Positions 39,046 to 49,223 of a DNA stretch of 64,000 nucleotides are shown one piece after another. The notes beneath the pieces were generated by a model. It was not told where the DNA came from. It ran no database searches and worked only from the letters and a program-made list of their open reading frames with translations. Location: contig NZ_JAKJXE010000001.1 of NCBI RefSeq assembly GCF_021728295.1, forward strand, positions 186,001 through 250,000, in the 5' to 3' direction. The translations under genes were made by a program, and so were the position numbers. This stretch comes from Pseudomonas petrae (GTDB taxonomy: Bacteria; Pseudomonadota; Gammaproteobacteria; Pseudomonadales; Pseudomonadaceae). Positions within the stretch are counted from its first letter, which is position 1. Each line of letters starts with the position of its first letter.

Positions 39046-40105
39046 ATTCGCCTGGCCGTGGCTCTTCGCCCTCCTCCCGCTGCCCTGGCTGATGCGCTTT
39101 GTGCTGCCCGCCGCAGACAGCGGAGAAGCGGCGCTGAAGGTCAGCTTTCTCCAGGAACTGGAAGGTCTGGCCGGGCGCCGCGCGCGAACCCACTTGCCGG
39201 GCTGGCGGCGTCAGCTGCCGTTCATTACCGTCTGGCTCCTGTTGCTGGTCGCCGCCGCCCGCCCGCAATGGCTGGGCGAGCCGTTGCCGGTTGCCGCCAG
39301 TGGCCGCGATCTGCTCGTCGCAGTGGACGTGTCGGGGTCAATGGATTACCCGGACATGGTCTGGAAAAACGACGAGGTCAGCCGGCTGACCCTGGTGAAG
39401 ACGCTGCTGGGCGACTTTCTTGAACACCGCCAGGGCGATCGCATCGGCCTGATTTTGTTCGGCAGTCAGGCTTACCTGCAGGCGCCGCTGACCTTCGACC
39501 GCAAGACTGTGCGCGTCTGGCTGGACGAAGCAAGGATCGGCATTGCCGGCAAGAACACCGCCATTGGCGACGCGATCGGTCTGGCGTTGAAGCGTCTGCG
39601 CCAGCGTCCAGCCCAGAGCCGCGTGCTGATTCTGGTCACCGACGGTGCCAACAACGCGGGCCAGATCGACCCGAGAACTGCCGCGCGTCTGGCCGCCAGC
39701 GAAGGCGTGAAAATCTACCCGATCGGCATCGGCGCCGATCCCGATAAAGGCGCCACCAGCATTCTCGGCCTCAACCCCAGCCTCGATCTGGACGAGCCCG
39801 CGCTGCGGGAAATCGCCACGGTCAGCGGCGGGCAGTATTTCCGCGCGCGCAACGGCGCCGAACTGGCCGGCATCGGCCAGGCGCTGGACCGGCTTGAGCC
39901 GGTCGCACAGCAACCGACCCAGGCACGTCCGGCCCGAGCGCTTTATCACGTACCGCTGACGATGGCCCTGTTGCTGAGCCTTCTGCTGGTGGTCCAGGAG
40001 CGCTGGCCGAACAACCCGGTGTATCGCTTTTTTGCGCGCCGGCCGACGTTTGTGCAAGGCACGCAGTGGCGTCAACGCTTGAAGCGCCTGACGAGACGCC
40101 CATGA
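39038..40105 (+). CDS. BatA-like VWA-domain membrane protein
   Basis: 355 residues: membrane segments near the N-terminus (3-20 and about 60-80) and C-terminus (about 305-325) flank a VWA domain. The metal-ion-dependent adhesion site is intact (DVSGSMD near 92-98, later Thr and the VTDGANN aspartate). It is predicted to face the periplasm. The proposed role, from Bat homologues, is envelope stress or oxygen tolerance. Confidence 0.9.
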   Translation: MFEFAWPWLFALLPLPWLMRFVLPAADSGEAALKVSFLQELEGLAGRRARTHLPGWRRQLPFITVWLLLLVAAARPQWLGEPLPVAASGRDLLVAVDVSGSMDYPDMVWKNDEVSRLTLVKTLLGDFLEHRQGDRIGLILFGSQAYLQAPLTFDRKTVRVWLDEARIGIAGKNTAIGDAIGLALKRLRQRPAQSRVLILVTDGANNAGQIDPRTAARLAASEGVKIYPIGIGADPDKGATSILGLNPSLDLDEPALREIATVSGGQYFRARNGAELAGIGQALDRLEPVAQQPTQARPARALYHVPLTMALLLSLLLVVQERWPNNPVYRFFARRPTFVQGTQWRQRLKRLTRRP

Positions 40106-41835
40106 TCGAATTCCTCTCCGGTCTCTGGCCCCATTGGTTACGCCCTGGCTGGCTGCTCCTGTTGCCGGCGCTCGGCTGGCTGTTGTGGCGGTTATGGAAT
40201 CGACAGAAGCGCGTCGGGCGCTGGCAGATGATTTTGCCCAGCGCCTTTCATTCAGCCCTGCTCAGCGGTGGCGGTGGACGCGAAAGTAAATGGCCGTGGG
40301 TGGTTCTGGGTCTCGGCTGGTTGCTGGCGGTCCTGGCGTTGCTCGGGCCGAGCTGGCAGCGGGTTGAACAGAACAGCCAGCGGCCGGTCGATCCACTGGT
40401 GGTGATGCTGGAGCTGACGCCGGAAATGCTCGCCACTGACAGCCCGCCCACCCGGCTCGAACAGGCGCGACGCAAGGTGCTCGATCTGTTGCAGGCGCGC
40501 AGCGATTCACAGACCGCGATCATCGTGTATGCCGGCAGCGCCCACACGTTGGTGCCGCTGTCGGACGATCTGGCGACCAGCAAAAACCTGCTGGATGCGA
40601 TCAAGCCGTCGATCATGCCCGAAGCCGGCCAGCGAGCGGACCTCGCCGTGCGCAAGGCGCTGGATTTGCTGGAACAGGGCGACCTCGGCCAAGGGCGGCT
40701 GCTGTGGATCGGTTCGTCCCTCAGCGACGCCGAGCGTCAGGGCATTAGCGCCGCGATGACCGGCCGCGACGCCCCTCCTTTACTAATGCTCGGCGTCGGC
40801 ACGGCGGAAGGCGCGCCGGTCACACAAGAGAAAGGCGGGTTTCTGAAGGACGCCCAGGGCGGCATCCTCGTGCCGCGTCTGGATGGGCCGGTGCTCAAGG
40901 ATTTTGCCGACAGCATGGGCGGTCGCTACACCTCGCTGCGCCTGGACAATCAGGACCTCAATGACCTCGGCCTGCTCGACGGTCCGAAGAGTCTGATTAG
41001 CCAGGGCCAGAAAGTGCGGCTCGACCGCTGGGCCGATCAAGGCTATTGGTTGCTGCTGCCGCTTCTGCTGCTGGCCGGTTGCGCCGGGCGTCGCGGCTGG
41101 CTGTTGTGTTTGCCGTTGCTATTGATGGCCGTGCCGCAACCCAGCTATGCCTTCGGTTTCGAAGACCTGTGGCGCACGCCCGATCAGCAGGGCCAGCACC
41201 TGCTCAAGCGTCATCACCCGGCGGAAGCTGCTCGGCACTTTGAAGACCCGCAGTGGCAAGGCATCGCGCTGTATCAGGCCGGTGACTACGCCGGCGCCGT
41301 CCAGCGCTTTGCTCAGGGCAGCAGCGCCGCCGACCATTACAATCGCGGCAATGCGCTGGCCCGAAGCGGTGAGCTGGAAGCCGCCATCGACGCCTATGAA
41401 CAGGCGTTGGAGCGTCAACCAGACTTCCCGGCGGCGTTGGCCAACAAGGCATTGGTGGAACACGTGCTGGAGCAGAACAAGGCGTCGAATCAGGCGAAAG
41501 CGGACGAGAGGGCGAAGACCGACGAGAACGCCGACAATGCCCGCGAAGGCAATACCGGACAGTCTTCATCGAGCGCGCAGTCGGCGCCGCAGGATGCCGA
41601 TGCCGACCGCTCGGCCAGCGATCAGCAAAGCTCCGCCGACGAGCAGGCTTCCGGCGCAGGATCCGACAGCGATGAGCCGGCGCGTGCCTCCGGCAAACCG
41701 GCCGACGGACAAATCGATGGCGAGCAGAAACAGGCGCTCGAACAATGGCTGCGGCAGATCCCCGACGAACCCGGCGAACTGTTGCGGCGCAAATTCTGGT
41801 ACGAACAACAGCAGCATCAGGAAAAGACCCGATGA
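40102..41835 (+). CDS. BatB/BatC-like protein: VWA domain with degenerate MIDAS, plus TPR
   Basis: 577 residues from ATG 40102, the start in the ATGA overlap. Order: membrane segments (about 10-25 and 65-85), VWA domain, two further hydrophobic segments (about 315-355), a TPR region (GIALYQAGDYAGAV, YNRGNALARSGELEAAIDAYEQAL) and a Ser/Asp/Gln-rich low-complexity tail. The MIDAS triad DxSxS seen in the upstream BatA is replaced by ELTPE, so metal binding is probably lost here. It looks like a fusion of BatB and BatC. Confidence 0.88.
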   Translation: MIEFLSGLWPHWLRPGWLLLLPALGWLLWRLWNRQKRVGRWQMILPSAFHSALLSGGGGRESKWPWVVLGLGWLLAVLALLGPSWQRVEQNSQRPVDPLVVMLELTPEMLATDSPPTRLEQARRKVLDLLQARSDSQTAIIVYAGSAHTLVPLSDDLATSKNLLDAIKPSIMPEAGQRADLAVRKALDLLEQGDLGQGRLLWIGSSLSDAERQGISAAMTGRDAPPLLMLGVGTAEGAPVTQEKGGFLKDAQGGILVPRLDGPVLKDFADSMGGRYTSLRLDNQDLNDLGLLDGPKSLISQGQKVRLDRWADQGYWLLLPLLLLAGCAGRRGWLLCLPLLLMAVPQPSYAFGFEDLWRTPDQQGQHLLKRHHPAEAARHFEDPQWQGIALYQAGDYAGAVQRFAQGSSAADHYNRGNALARSGELEAAIDAYEQALERQPDFPAALANKALVEHVLEQNKASNQAKADERAKTDENADNAREGNTGQSSSSAQSAPQDADADRSASDQQSSADEQASGAGSDSDEPARASGKPADGQIDGEQKQALEQWLRQIPDEPGELLRRKFWYEQQQHQEKTR

Positions 41836-43526
41836 GTCGTCTGCACAGGTTGCTGATCGCAGGAATGTGGTGCCTGTTCGCTCTGGTGGCGCAGCTGGCC
41901 CAGGCCGACAGTGCAGATTCCACGCTGCAATCCAGCGTTGACCGCACGCGCGTCAACACCGGCGAAACCGTCGAGCTGACCCTTGAAACCGACGACGCGA
42001 CCGTCTTCGGCAGGCCGGACATGAGCGCGCTGGACGCCGACTTCGAGGTGCGCGACACCCGCCAGCTCAACAGCCTGACCACGCTGGAAGGCAACGTTCA
42101 CGCGACGACCCGCTGGCTGATCACGCTGATGCCGCGCCACAGCGGCTCGATCGAGATCCCGCCGCTTAGGCTGGGCGAAATGACCAGCCAGCCGATCGTG
42201 CTGCAAGTGGTCGATGTCGGCCCCGCCGCTCAGGGTCAGGAGCAGAAGCTCGCCCCGGTGTTCATGGAGGCGAGCCTCGATCAGGACAGCGTGTATGTTC
42301 AGGCCCAGGTCTTGCTCACCGTGCGCATCTACCATTCGGTGTCGCTGTTCGACGACAGCAGCCTGACACCGCTGCAAGTGCCGGACGCCCGCATCGAAAA
42401 GCTCGGCGACACGCGCACGTACGAGAAGCAGATCAACGGCATTCGCCACGGCGTGATCGAAATGCGCTACGCGCTGTACCCGCAGCACAGCGGTGGGCTG
42501 ACCATCCCGGCCCAGGCGTTCAGTGCCACGCTGGTTCAGGACACCACCGACGCCGCTGCCACCGCGGCCGTGGCGCCGGGCGCAATCGCCAGTGGGCCGA
42601 AGCCGGGCCGATTGATGCACGTGACGTCGCTGCCCCTGACCCTCGACGTCAAGCCGCAACCGGCGCAGTACCCCACCGACACCCCTTGGCTGCCGGCGCG
42701 CAGTGTCAGCCTCAGCGAAAACTGGAGCCCGGAGCCTGTCCACAGTCAGGTCGGTGATTCCCTCACGCGCACCTTGCAACTGAAGGCCGAAGGCTTGTCC
42801 AGCGCGCAGTTGCCGCCGCTGCCCGCCACCGACGTCAGCGCGTTGCGGCGCTACCCGGACCAGCCGCAACTGAGCAATCAGCCCGGCGAGCGCGGTTTGA
42901 CCGGCGTGCGCGAGGAGCGGGAAGCGCTGGTGCCCAATCGTCCCGGCGCCATCGAAATTCCCGCTGTCGATCTGGTCTGGTGGAACACCCAGGAAGATCA
43001 CCTGGAGCACAGCGCCCTGCCCGCCCGCACCTTGCAGGTCAGCCTCAACCCGGCGTTTGCCGTGGACACGCCAGTGAGCGACAACGGCAACGTTACGGTG
43101 ATCGGCCCGCCGGTGTGGCCGTGGCAGTTGAGCACGGTGCTGTTGAGTTTCACCACGCTACTGGGCTTCGGCCTGTGGTGGCGCGGTCGCTGGCAACCGG
43201 CGCTGGCCCGGGTCGCGCAAACGGGGCCGAGTCCGCGTACAGTGCTCGACGATTTGAAACGCGCGTGTCAGGCCAACGACCCCCACGCCACCCGCCAGGC
43301 GCTGGACGCCTGGGCCCGTCAGCAGCCGGAAACCCTGGCCGACATGGCCGCGCGCTTCGTGCCGCTGTCCCATGCGCTGGACGGCCTGAATGGCGTGCTG
43401 TACAGCGAGACCGAAAAACTGTGGCTGGGCGAAGACCTCTGGCGCGCCGTCAAAGCGCTGCCCGCCATCGAAAACCCCCAGGACCCGAGCGGAGGCGACA
43501 GCTTGCCGCCGCTTTATCCGAAGTGA
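41832..43526 (+). CDS. BatD-like protein (oxygen tolerance family)
   Basis: 564 residues from ATG 41832, in an ATGA overlap with the previous gene. Sec signal peptide (LLIAGMWCLFALVAQLAQA), a large periplasmic part with beta-sandwich BatD repeats, one membrane segment (about 430-450, WQLSTVLLSFTTLLGFGLWW) and a cytoplasmic C-terminal helical domain. Last gene of the MoxR-Bat operon, followed by a REPIN. Confidence 0.88.
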   Translation: MSRLHRLLIAGMWCLFALVAQLAQADSADSTLQSSVDRTRVNTGETVELTLETDDATVFGRPDMSALDADFEVRDTRQLNSLTTLEGNVHATTRWLITLMPRHSGSIEIPPLRLGEMTSQPIVLQVVDVGPAAQGQEQKLAPVFMEASLDQDSVYVQAQVLLTVRIYHSVSLFDDSSLTPLQVPDARIEKLGDTRTYEKQINGIRHGVIEMRYALYPQHSGGLTIPAQAFSATLVQDTTDAAATAAVAPGAIASGPKPGRLMHVTSLPLTLDVKPQPAQYPTDTPWLPARSVSLSENWSPEPVHSQVGDSLTRTLQLKAEGLSSAQLPPLPATDVSALRRYPDQPQLSNQPGERGLTGVREEREALVPNRPGAIEIPAVDLVWWNTQEDHLEHSALPARTLQVSLNPAFAVDTPVSDNGNVTVIGPPVWPWQLSTVLLSFTTLLGFGLWWRGRWQPALARVAQTGPSPRTVLDDLKRACQANDPHATRQALDAWARQQPETLADMAARFVPLSHALDGLNGVLYSETEKLWLGEDLWRAVKALPAIENPQDPSGGDSLPPLYPK

Positions 43527-43544
43527 TGCAATTGCTCTTTCTCC

Positions 43545-43681
43545 CTGTAGGCGCGTGGCTTGTCCCGCGATCGGCCGGGAATCGGTCGTAACATCGGCTA
43601 GCACGGTGTGTCTGATAGACCCCGTGCGCTGGTCTTGCTGACGCTTCGCGCCAGATCGCGGGACACGCCATGCTCCTACAG
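43545..43681. repeat. REPIN of the GTGGC(T/A)TGTCCCGCGAT family
   Basis: An inverted pair of CTGTAGG...TGTCCCGCGATC palindromes spanning about 137 bp between the Bat operon and sbcD. Same family as 58177-58312. Confidence 0.85.
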
Positions 43682-43724
43682 AGGAAGCCGCTGCCGGCGC
43701 AACGAATTCAACCAAGGTACCCCC

Positions 43725-44966
43725 ATGCGTCTGTTCCACACCTCCGACTGGCACCTCGGCCAGAACCTTCATGGTCAGGAGCGAGATTTCGAACACGCCG
43801 GTTTCCTGACCTGGCTGCTGGCCCGTCTGGCCGAGCGCAAACCGGACGTCCTGCTGATCGCCGGCGACATCTTTGACACGGTCAATCCGCCGGTCAAATC
43901 CCAGGAGCGCCTGTACGACTTCATCGTCAGCGCCCACGAGCAGAATCCGCAGCTGACCATCGTCATGATCGCCGGCAACCACGACTCCGGCTCGCGCATC
44001 GAGTTGCCCGCGCCGCTCATGCGACGTCTGCGCACCCACGCGCTGGGCCGGGTGCTCTGGCTCGACGATGGCGTGCTGGACGTCGACCGACTGCTGCTGC
44101 CGCTGAGCAACGCCAAAGGCAAAGTCCTCGGCTGGTGCCTGGCGCTGCCTTTCCTGCGGCCGGCCGAAGTCACTGGCGCGGCGTTGGGCGACAACTATTT
44201 GCGCGGCATCGGGCAGGTCCACGAAATGCTCATCGCGGCGGCCAACCAGCGGCGCAAGAAAGGCCAGGCGCTGATCGCCATCAGCCACGCGCACATGGCC
44301 GGCGGCTCGGTGTCGGAAGACTCCGAACGCAGCCTGATCATCGGCAACGCCGAAGCCCTGCCCGCCAGCCTGTTCGGCGAGAGCATCACCTACGTGGCGC
44401 TGGGGCATCTGCACAAACCCCAGCGTGTCAACGGCGAGGACCGCATTCGCTACAGCGGCTCGCCCATTCCCCTGTCGTTTTCGGAAATCGGCTACCAGCA
44501 TCAGATCCTCGAAATCGAGTGCGACGGCGACACACTGGTCAGCGTCAAACCGCTGCTGATTCCCCGCGCCGTGAACCTGCAACGGGTCGGCCCGGCGCCG
44601 CTGGCCGAGCTGTTGCTGCAACTGCGGGAGCTTCCGGACATCGATTTGCTGGCCGATGTCGACCGTCAGCCGTGGCTCGAAGTCCGCGTGCGCCTGGACG
44701 AACCTCAGCCGGACCTGCGCAATCAGATCGAGGCCGCGCTGGAAGGCAAGGCCGTGCGACTGGTGCGCATCGCCGCCGAATACGCCGGCAAGGGCGGTCG
44801 CGATGAAGACGCCAATCAAGACCTGATCGAACTGGACCAGTTGAGCCCGCAGGAACTGTTCAGCCGTGCGTGGCAGGACAGCTATGGCAGCGAAGTGGAT
44901 GAGCAGACGCTGCAAGACTTCGCGACCCTGCTTCAGGACGTGCAGCTGGAGAGCGAACAGCCATGA
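43725..44966 (+). CDS. sbcD: Exonuclease subunit SbcD
   Basis: Mre11-type nuclease subunit of SbcCD, which cleaves DNA hairpins and blocked ends. 413 residues from ATG 43725 (MRLFHTSDWHLG); the longer frame upstream runs through the REPIN and is rejected. Phosphoesterase motifs: DWHLGQ, AGDIFD, GNHDSGSR, SHAHM and GHLHKPQ. It overlaps sbcC by 4 nt. The target hairpins are the kind of structure that REPINs form. Confidence 0.96.
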   Translation: MRLFHTSDWHLGQNLHGQERDFEHAGFLTWLLARLAERKPDVLLIAGDIFDTVNPPVKSQERLYDFIVSAHEQNPQLTIVMIAGNHDSGSRIELPAPLMRRLRTHALGRVLWLDDGVLDVDRLLLPLSNAKGKVLGWCLALPFLRPAEVTGAALGDNYLRGIGQVHEMLIAAANQRRKKGQALIAISHAHMAGGSVSEDSERSLIIGNAEALPASLFGESITYVALGHLHKPQRVNGEDRIRYSGSPIPLSFSEIGYQHQILEIECDGDTLVSVKPLLIPRAVNLQRVGPAPLAELLLQLRELPDIDLLADVDRQPWLEVRVRLDEPQPDLRNQIEAALEGKAVRLVRIAAEYAGKGGRDEDANQDLIELDQLSPQELFSRAWQDSYGSEVDEQTLQDFATLLQDVQLESEQP

Positions 44967-47900
44967 AAATCCTCGCCATCCGCCTGAAAAACCTCGCCTC
45001 GCTGGCGGGCCCGTTCGAGCTGGACTTCACCGCCGAGCCCCTGGCCAGCGCCGGCCTGTTCGCCATCACCGGCCCCACCGGCGCGGGCAAAAGCACGCTG
45101 CTGGACGCCCTGTGCCTGGCGCTGTTCGGCGCGATTCCCCGGCTGAACAACATCGGCCAGTCCCGCGTGCCGGAGATCGACGGCGACATCAGCACCAACG
45201 ACCCGCGCAACCTGCTGCGTCGCGGCACCGGCAGCGGTTACGCCGAGGTGGATTTCGTCGGCATCGACAAGCGCCGGTATCGTGCACGCTGGGAAGCCAA
45301 CCGCGCCCGCGACAACGCCACGAAAAAACTGCAGGCCAGCCGCCAGACGCTGATCGATCTGGACAGCGAGCAGATTCTCAGCACGCAGAACAAGACCGAG
45401 TACAAGGCCCTGCTGGAAGCGCGCCTGGGGCTGAACTTCGAGCAGTTCACCCGCGCGGTTATGCTGGCGCAAAGCGAGTTCAGCGCCTTCCTCAAGGCCG
45501 ACGACAAAGACCGCAGCGAGCTGCTGGAAAAACTCACCGACACGGCGATCTACAGCCAGCTGGGCCGCCGCGCCTACAGCAAAAGCAAGGAAGCCGAAGA
45601 AGCGCTGAAAACCCTTCAGGCCCAGGCCGGCACGTTGACGCCGATGGAGCCTGATCAGCGCGCCGAGCTTGAGCAGCGCTTCAACGACGCCCAGCAGCAG
45701 CTGAAACGGGAACAGGCGCAACTGCGCCAGCTGGAGCTCAAGCAGCAGTGGTTCAAGGAATTGAATCGCCTGCGCGACAGCCATCAGGCCGCCAACGAAC
45801 AGCTCGCGAGCGCCCGGAAGACGTGGGACGCACAAAGCGCCGATCGCCAGCGGCTTGCGCTGTTGGAGCGTCTGGCGCCGCAGCGGCATCTGTTCGGTCA
45901 GCGCGCCAGGCTTCAGGCTCAGCTCGCACCACTGACCGCTGCGATTCAGGCCCATCAGCTCAAGCAAACCGGACTGGATGCGCGCATCGCCGAACTGGAC
46001 AGCAGACGCATCAGCGCCGACAGCGCGTTGCAGCAGGCGCAGGAACAATTACTCAACGCGCGGCCGGCCCTGAGTGAAGCGTTCGAGCAGCAGGCCCAGC
46101 TCAACCATCTGAATCAGGAGCTGCACCAGCTCGGCGAGCAGGCACGCAGTGCGCAGCAGGCCAGTACCGAGGGGCAGTCGACGCTCGAGGAACTGGCCGA
46201 GCAGCAACGCCAGGTCGAAGCGCGTTTGCAGTCGATTGCCGAACAACTGGAGCAGAGCGCGTCGCTGAGCACATTGAGTCAGTCGTGGAGCGCCTACCGG
46301 CCGCGTCTGCAGCAAACCGTGCAGCTCAGCGCCCGCCTGATTCAGGGCCGTGCCGAGCTGCCGCAGCTGGAGAAAAACGCCACCCTCGCCGAGCAGACCC
46401 TGGGCGAGCGCCGCAGCGCGTTGCAGGCGCTGTACGACGACGCCGAGGTCAAGGCCGATGTGGTCAGCCACGACATCGAGCGGCTGGGACAACTGCTGCA
46501 GGATAACCGCCAGCAGCACAGCGCCAGCGACTCACTTGAACGTCTGTGGCAGCGCCATCAGGACGTCGCCGGCCGTTTGCTGGATGTGCAAACCCGGCTG
46601 CAGGAGGCCACCGAACGTCGTGCCCAGGGCATCGCCCAGGGCCTGAAACTCAAGGCCGAGCACGAAGCCGCCGAGCAGGCGCTGAAGGTCACCGTTGAAC
46701 TGCTGCAACGCCAGCGCCTGGCCCGCAGCGCCAGTGTCGAGCAACTGCGCGAGCGACTGGTCGATCAGCAACCGTGCCCGGTGTGCGGCAGCGAAGAGCA
46801 TCCGTATCATCAGTCTGAAGCGCTGCTTGAAGCACTGTCGGGCCACGACGACGGCGAAGAAGCGCGCGCACGGCAAACCGTCGGGCAACTCAGCGAAAAG
46901 CTCGCCGAGCTGCGCGCCGAAGTCGCCGAGCTGAACAACCAACTCAAGCAGTCCAAACCGCAGCAGGATCAACTGGCGGAACAGCTGCAAATCCTTGCGC
47001 CTGAACTGGAAGCTCACCCGCTGCATCCGCGCTTGCTGGAGCAACCCGAGCACCTGCGCGGCGACTGGCTGAGCGAACGCCTGCATCAACTGGCCCAGGA
47101 CATCCTCAGCGCCGAGCAGCGCCAGACCCGTCTGCTGAAAGTGCAACGGGACGCCGAGTCGCTGCAGCAGCAGGTTCTCGATGCGCGCGAGGCCAGTCAG
47201 CAGGCGATGAAGCTGCTGGACGATCAGCAACGCCATATCGCCCTCGACAATCAGGGGTTCGAAGCGGCGCTGCAGGAGTTCGAGCCGTTGCTCCCCGCCG
47301 AAAGCCTGACGCAATGGCGCGAGTCGGCGACCCAGAGTTTCATGCAGCTGGACAACGACATTGCCGCCCGCGTCGAGCAGCTTGATCAGCAGAAGACCGA
47401 ACAGCAGGAGCACAGCGAGCGGGCACAAAAACTCGAGCGCGAGCAGGTTGCCCAGCAAAGTCGCGAGACAGAACATCAGAAGGTGCAGGCGCAGCTCGAT
47501 GCCCGTCAGCAGCAACACCAGAGGGTGCAACAGCAACTGGCGCAGACCCTCGGCGACCACGCGTCCCCCGAGCGATGGCAGCACGCCCTTGAACAGGCTG
47601 TCGAGCAGACGCGGGAGGCTCAGGCCGCCATCGCCCACGAACTGCAAACGGCGCGCAGCGAATTGATCAAGCTGAGCGCGGAGCTGGACGGTGATCAACA
47701 GCGCTTGCAGGCCCTTGAACAGGAATTGGCAGAACTCGAACGGCAGATCGCCGAGTGGCGCAGCATCCACAGCGAGCTGGACGATGCAGCGCTTGAAACC
47801 TTGCTGGGGCTGAGCGACGACAATGTTGGCGAGTTACGTCAGCAATTGCAGTCCAGCGAAAAAGCCCTGGAGCAAGCCAGGGTTCTGGTGGCAGAGCGCG

Positions 47901-48610
47901 CGGCGCAGTTGCAGCAGCATCAGGCCCAGCACAGTGACAGTGGCGACGCCGAGCAGTTACTCGCCGCGTTGACCGAAGCGCAGGCGCAATCAGTGATTCA
48001 GGATCAACTGTGCGCCGACCTGCGCGCTCAGGTCAGCGAAGACAACCGCCGTCGCGACGCCAGCAGCGCGCTGCGAGAGCGCATCACCCACGCGCAGTCC
48101 GAATACCAGCGCTGGGCCCGACTCAACGCGCTGATCGGCTCGGCCACCGGCGACACCTTCCGCAAGATCGCCCAGGCCTACAACCTCGATCTGCTGGTGC
48201 ACCACGCCAACGCGCAGCTCAAGCAACTGGTGCGCCGCTATCGCCTGAAACGCGGCGGCAGCATGCTCGGCTTGCTGGTCATGGACACCGAAATGGGCGA
48301 CGAACTGCGCTCGGTTCATTCGCTCTCGGGCGGTGAAACGTTCCTGGTGTCCCTCGCCCTGGCGCTGGGCCTGGCGTCCATGGCTTCAAGCACGCTGAAG
48401 ATTGAATCGCTGTTCATCGACGAAGGCTTCGGCAGCCTCGACCCCGAATCCCTGCAACTGGCGATGGACGCCCTCGACGGGCTGCAGGCCCAAGGCCGCA
48501 AGGTCGGGGTGATCTCCCACGTGCAGGAAATGCACGAGCGAATCCCCGTGCAGATTCAGGTACGGCGTCAGGGCAATGGCCTGAGCACCGTCGAGGTCAG
48601 CAGCGGCTAA
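44963..48610 (+). CDS. sbcC: Exonuclease subunit SbcC
   Basis: Rad50/SMC-type ATPase of SbcCD, 1215 residues. Walker A is GPTGAGKST (about 37-45). Two very long Gln/Glu/Leu-rich coiled coils flank a zinc hook (CPVCGSEEHP near 604). The ABC signature is SLSGGETFL and Walker B is LFIDEGFGSLD at the C-terminus. The length fits Pseudomonas SbcC, longer than the E. coli protein. Translationally coupled to sbcD. Confidence 0.96.
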   Translation: MKILAIRLKNLASLAGPFELDFTAEPLASAGLFAITGPTGAGKSTLLDALCLALFGAIPRLNNIGQSRVPEIDGDISTNDPRNLLRRGTGSGYAEVDFVGIDKRRYRARWEANRARDNATKKLQASRQTLIDLDSEQILSTQNKTEYKALLEARLGLNFEQFTRAVMLAQSEFSAFLKADDKDRSELLEKLTDTAIYSQLGRRAYSKSKEAEEALKTLQAQAGTLTPMEPDQRAELEQRFNDAQQQLKREQAQLRQLELKQQWFKELNRLRDSHQAANEQLASARKTWDAQSADRQRLALLERLAPQRHLFGQRARLQAQLAPLTAAIQAHQLKQTGLDARIAELDSRRISADSALQQAQEQLLNARPALSEAFEQQAQLNHLNQELHQLGEQARSAQQASTEGQSTLEELAEQQRQVEARLQSIAEQLEQSASLSTLSQSWSAYRPRLQQTVQLSARLIQGRAELPQLEKNATLAEQTLGERRSALQALYDDAEVKADVVSHDIERLGQLLQDNRQQHSASDSLERLWQRHQDVAGRLLDVQTRLQEATERRAQGIAQGLKLKAEHEAAEQALKVTVELLQRQRLARSASVEQLRERLVDQQPCPVCGSEEHPYHQSEALLEALSGHDDGEEARARQTVGQLSEKLAELRAEVAELNNQLKQSKPQQDQLAEQLQILAPELEAHPLHPRLLEQPEHLRGDWLSERLHQLAQDILSAEQRQTRLLKVQRDAESLQQQVLDAREASQQAMKLLDDQQRHIALDNQGFEAALQEFEPLLPAESLTQWRESATQSFMQLDNDIAARVEQLDQQKTEQQEHSERAQKLEREQVAQQSRETEHQKVQAQLDARQQQHQRVQQQLAQTLGDHASPERWQHALEQAVEQTREAQAAIAHELQTARSELIKLSAELDGDQQRLQALEQELAELERQIAEWRSIHSELDDAALETLLGLSDDNVGELRQQLQSSEKALEQARVLVAERAAQLQQHQAQHSDSGDAEQLLAALTEAQAQSVIQDQLCADLRAQVSEDNRRRDASSALRERITHAQSEYQRWARLNALIGSATGDTFRKIAQAYNLDLLVHHANAQLKQLVRRYRLKRGGSMLGLLVMDTEMGDELRSVHSLSGGETFLVSLALALGLASMASSTLKIESLFIDEGFGSLDPESLQLAMDALDGLQAQGRKVGVISHVQEMHERIPVQIQVRRQGNGLSTVEVSSG

Positions 48611-48711
48611 TCCGCTTTTTCACGACGCACGGACACGCCTAATGGCGTTTCTGTGCAACCCTGTACCCCTTGCGCGACAGTCGCGCCAAACTCGAAAGAA
48701 GGTAAAACCAC

Positions 48712-49221
48712 GTGGCAAACTCAAAAGTATTCTTCGACATCACTGCCAACGACGAGCCAATGGGCCGCATCGTCATGGAGCTGCACAACGACGTCGTTCC
48801 GAAAACCGCTGAAAACTTCCGCGCCCTGTGCACTGGCGAAAAAGGCGACGGCCTGAGCTACAAGGGTTCGTCGTTCCACCGCGTGATCCAGAACTTCATG
48901 TTGCAGGGCGGTGATTTCACCAACCACAACGGCACTGGCGGCAAGTCGATCTACGGCAACAAGTTCGAAGACGAAAACTTCACCCTCAAGCACACCGCGC
49001 CAGGTGACCTGTCGATGGCCAACGCTGGCCCGAACACCAACGGCAGCCAGTTCTTCATCACCACCATCGTCACCGAGTGGCTGGACGGCAAACACGTCGT
49101 GTTCGGCAAAGTCGTCGAAGGCATGGACGTGGTCAAGGCCATCGAAGCGCTGGGTTCGCAATCCGGCCGCACCAGCAAGAAAGTCGTCATCGCCGACTGC
49201 GGCGAACTGACCGAGGCCTGA
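48712..49221 (+). CDS. Cyclophilin-type prolyl isomerase, eukaryote-like
   Basis: 169 residues, GTG start. Long stretches follow vertebrate cyclophilin A almost residue for residue: [54 protein letters not shown] and TSKK. The catalytic Arg (FHRVI) and the cyclosporin-contact Trp (EWLDGKH) are present. It is very different from the bacterial-type PpiB at 16443. No signal peptide, so cytoplasmic. The GST gene starts 2 bp after its stop. Confidence 0.93.
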   Translation: MANSKVFFDITANDEPMGRIVMELHNDVVPKTAENFRALCTGEKGDGLSYKGSSFHRVIQNFMLQGGDFTNHNGTGGKSIYGNKFEDENFTLKHTAPGDLSMANAGPNTNGSQFFITTIVTEWLDGKHVVFGKVVEGMDVVKAIEALGSQSGRTSKKVVIADCGELTEA

Positions 49222-49223
49222 GC

